Shown here piece after piece: positions 62,433-64,000 of a stretch of 64,000 nucleotides of DNA. The notes beneath the pieces are model-generated. The model was given only the letters and a program-made list of their open reading frames with translations. It was not told the DNA's origin and did no database searches. Location: the NCBI RefSeq assembly GCF_000224515.1, contig NZ_AGAF01000085.1, positions 24,955 through 88,954 of the forward strand. The letters are read 5' to 3'. Position 1 is the first letter of the stretch. Every line of letters starts with the position of its first letter. The DNA comes from Desulfosporosinus sp. OT. GTDB taxonomy: Bacteria > Bacillota > Desulfitobacteriia > Desulfitobacteriales > Desulfitobacteriaceae. Both the position numbers and the translations under genes were made by a program.

Positions 62433-62627
62433 TTGAGCACTTCACCCATTAATGTAATTGTCGCGCGTATTAACGAGCTATCGAAGAAACAAAAGTCTAT
62501 TGGCTTAGAAGAATGGGAGCGTGATGAACAAGAGGCATTGCGCCAAGAGTATTTGTCTTTTATTCGTGGACAAGTCATAGATACCTTGAGTAGCGTTCAA
62601 ATTACAGAGGACCCTCCGGTACAATAA
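62433..62627 (+). CDS. DUF896/YnzC family protein
   Basis: A 64-aa protein starting at TTG with AAAGGATGATCG upstream. INELSKKQKSIGLEEWERDE and LRQEYLSFIRGQVIDTL are the helical hairpin of the YnzC family found near lexA in Bacillus. Function unknown; SOS link in Bacillus is known from context only. Confidence 0.9.
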   Translation: MSTSPINVIVARINELSKKQKSIGLEEWERDEQEALRQEYLSFIRGQVIDTLSSVQITEDPPVQ

Positions 62628-62651
62628 ATTGTTGGTATAGGCTACCCCTTA

Positions 62652-63308
62652 TTATTTTTTGTGTGATTTCAGAAGGCTGTCAAGCCAATGGCTTGATGCA
62701 GGCGTTGCCGGACCGTGCCCAGGTAAAATCCAGCGAAGGGGACGCTCAAGCACTTTTTGAGCAGATTTCTTCAATTCATTGCCATCCCAGGTAAAATAAC
62801 TTGGAGCCAAGCGAATCTCTCCGCCCTGAAAGAGATCGCCCACAATCGCGATACCATTACGGTACAATGAAATATGGCCTGGAGTATGACCGGGCGTGTG
62901 GATGATTTCCCAATCTTCAAAGAATTCTCCACCAGCCAAGGGACGCAGCTCCGTTGGGGAAATCAGCTTTCCGTAAACTGGTCGAATGGCCCATGGCAAC
63001 CAACGTTTGATACCGGAACGGCTTTTTTGACCGAGGATATAAGGAATTTCGAGAAGATGAGAATAGACGGGACATTTTGCAAGCTTTTGCATTGCCATAA
63101 CGCTGCCAACATGATCGACATCATAGTGCGTAAGCACAATGCTTTCGAGAGCAGAGGGCTCAATTCCGATAGCGTTTAGATAGTTACATATCCGATGTTC
63201 TTGACCAGGCAATCCGGTATCGACCAAGAATATGTGAGCACCAGTGACAAGGTAAATATTGGCTCCCTTTACCCCTTCGATCATATGTATGCCGTCAGTA
63301 ACTAACAC
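62652..63308 (-). CDS. MBL-fold metallo-hydrolase
   Basis: A 218-aa protein. Metal motif LTHYDVDHVGSV (HxxxDH) near 67-78, HTPGHTPGHISLYR, VGDLF and PGHGPATP give the full set of ligands. GTG 63308 after GGAGG is preferred. Likely a glyoxalase-II-like or generic hydrolase. Confidence 0.92.
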   Translation of the reverse strand: MLVTDGIHMIEGVKGANIYLVTGAHIFLVDTGLPGQEHRICNYLNAIGIEPSALESIVLTHYDVDHVGSVMAMQKLAKCPVYSHLLEIPYILGQKSRSGIKRWLPWAIRPVYGKLISPTELRPLAGGEFFEDWEIIHTPGHTPGHISLYRNGIAIVGDLFQGGEIRLAPSYFTWDGNELKKSAQKVLERPLRWILPGHGPATPASSHWLDSLLKSHKK

Positions 63309-63332
63309 TAGGATTTTCCTCCATCCCATTGC

Positions 63333-63379
63333 AAAGTGCTGTCTGTTCTTTCCATTATGGTTAGAACAGACAGCACTTT
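63333..63379. terminator. Perfect 17-bp inverted repeat between divergent genes
   Basis: AAAGTGCTGTCTGTTCT and its complement flank a 13-base loop; TTTT follows on the plus strand. It sits upstream of both the MBL gene and the 63506 gene, so it may be a leader attenuator or a relic. Confidence 0.7.
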
Positions 63380-63505
63380 TACTGTCTTTCTCTTAATTTA
63401 TTTTGTTCGACAATAAAACAGAAATACCTGTATTTGTTTTGACCAATAGGCAAATAATATTAGAAGAAATTCATATCATTATTTAGTTTAAGGAGGAGGA
63501 TATTT

Positions 63506-63793
63506 TTGCCGGAACGCATTATGAAATACGGAGGAGTTAAATTTCGAAATCTTGTACCCCCTGTAAAAATAAATCGCTTTGTCAACCGTTTGCCTCGTAG
63601 TAAACGAGAATCTCTCTTCGAAATTGCGAGTGAACTTCAAAAAGCGGGATTAGTCGATGTCTTAAATGGTCGTGCCCATAGTACCCTTGACAAGGATACT
63701 ATAGATGATCAAATGACTAATACAGGAAGTTTTAATCACGACCTTGAAGGGGTAAAAAGGAACACTCAAGACAGCTTAACACTTCCTAAATAA
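63506..63793 (+). CDS. Uncharacterised 95-aa protein
   Basis: TTG start after AAGGAGGAGG. Basic N-terminus (ERIMKYGGVKFRNLVPPVK), helix SKRESLFEIASELQKAGLVD, polar C-terminus. No family recognised; terminator follows. Confidence 0.65.
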   Translation: MPERIMKYGGVKFRNLVPPVKINRFVNRLPRSKRESLFEIASELQKAGLVDVLNGRAHSTLDKDTIDDQMTNTGSFNHDLEGVKRNTQDSLTLPK

Positions 63794-63817
63794 AGAGTAT
63801 ATTTAGGAACATTAAGA

Positions 63818-63852
63818 GGCTGTTGCAAAATGAGTTTGCAACAGCCCCTTTT
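63818..63852. terminator. Terminator between convergent genes
   Basis: GGCTGTTGCAAA/TTTGCAACAGCC stem followed by CCTTTTATTT. Confidence 0.88.
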
Positions 63853-63879
63853 ATTTGTCCGCTTTAAGAGGTTTGTCAG

Positions 63880-64000
63880 TTACGCAAGTAAAACTTCGAC
63901 ACCCTTCAGCTCAAGTTCTTCCTTAATGGATGCCGAGAGTCCAGAGTCAGTCACAAGTATGTGGACACTATCCCAAAGGGCAAAGGTATGAAAGCTAACG
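63880..64000 (-). CDS. DeoR-family transcriptional regulator, C-terminal end (partial)
   Basis: The last 39 codons in the minus strand before the window edge read FHTFALWDSVHILVTDSGLS and KEELELKGVEVLLA, the end of a DeoR-type sugar-sensing domain. The start and HTH lie outside the window. Confidence 0.75.
   Translation of the reverse strand, partial: VSFHTFALWDSVHILVTDSGLSASIKEELELKGVEVLLA

Overview
The window looks like chromosomal DNA from a low-to-moderate GC, anaerobic, endospore-forming Firmicute of the Peptococcaceae type (Desulfosporosinus/Desulfitobacterium-like). That placement is inferred from gene content: a gene order miaB - YlbF-like - mutS - mutL - miaA - hfq that parallels Bacillus, a spoVK-like AAA ATPase, hprK, lexA, the YnzC family, a Mrp/NifX-type iron-sulfur cluster, and a corrinoid methyl-transfer operon with a double-cubane-cluster reductase. 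TTG and GTG starts and strong GGAGG-type ribosome binding sites are common.

Region 1 (1-11.5 kb) is anaerobic metabolism. A DUF5320 / NifX-like / two ferredoxin-containing Mrp-type ATPase operon (983-3387) is followed by an orphan Cache-domain histidine kinase, an iron-sulfur-flavoprotein-like reductase and a secreted DUF2680 protein on the minus strand. Then comes a compact operon (7633-11419) that joins an HgdC-type ATPase activator, a double-cubane-cluster-type reductase, a corrinoid protein and a UroD/MtaA-family methyltransferase. This is the most interesting functional unit in the window.

Region 2 (11.6-19.5 kb) holds gltX followed by three tRNA genes, Gln(CUG), Glu(CUC) and Lys(CUU); an ECF sigma / DUF4179 anti-sigma pair; and a visibly GC-richer block with a MocR-type regulator divergent from an EamA transporter and a B3/B4-domain protein.

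Region 3 (19.5-31.6 kb) is a graveyard. At least five fragments of one IS family are scattered among broken genes (MerR regulator, aldo/keto reductase, flavodoxin, HAD hydrolase, radical SAM N-terminus, DUF3102, PadR) and a few intact small genes (methyltransferase, SEC-C protein, DinB/YfiT-like protein, GNAT). Two minus-strand genes in or next to this region seem to start at ATT or ATA, or to have lost their start codon.

Region 4 (31.7-64 kb) is mostly conserved housekeeping, largely on the minus strand: hprK, a D,D-carboxypeptidase, an M23 peptidase, divergent lexA with a visible SOS box, ddl, lepB, a methionine-gamma-lyase-like protein, hflX with a JAMM-like N-terminal motif, spoVK-like, typA, hfq, miaA, a methyltransferase, mutL, an HDAC-like protein, a HyuA-like protein, mutS, a YlbF-like protein with a Cys-rich tail, miaB, an AI-2E-type permease, a second D,D-carboxypeptidase, a YbgC thioesterase, a LysM-G5-M23 wall protein, a YnzC protein, an MBL hydrolase, and the end of a DeoR-type regulator cut by the window edge. 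The mut/mia/hfq genes are tightly packed and often overlap. Several repeats (9-bp units inside mutL, heptad-like intergenic repeats, a palindromic 30-bp repeat upstream of mutS) are not explained by the genes.
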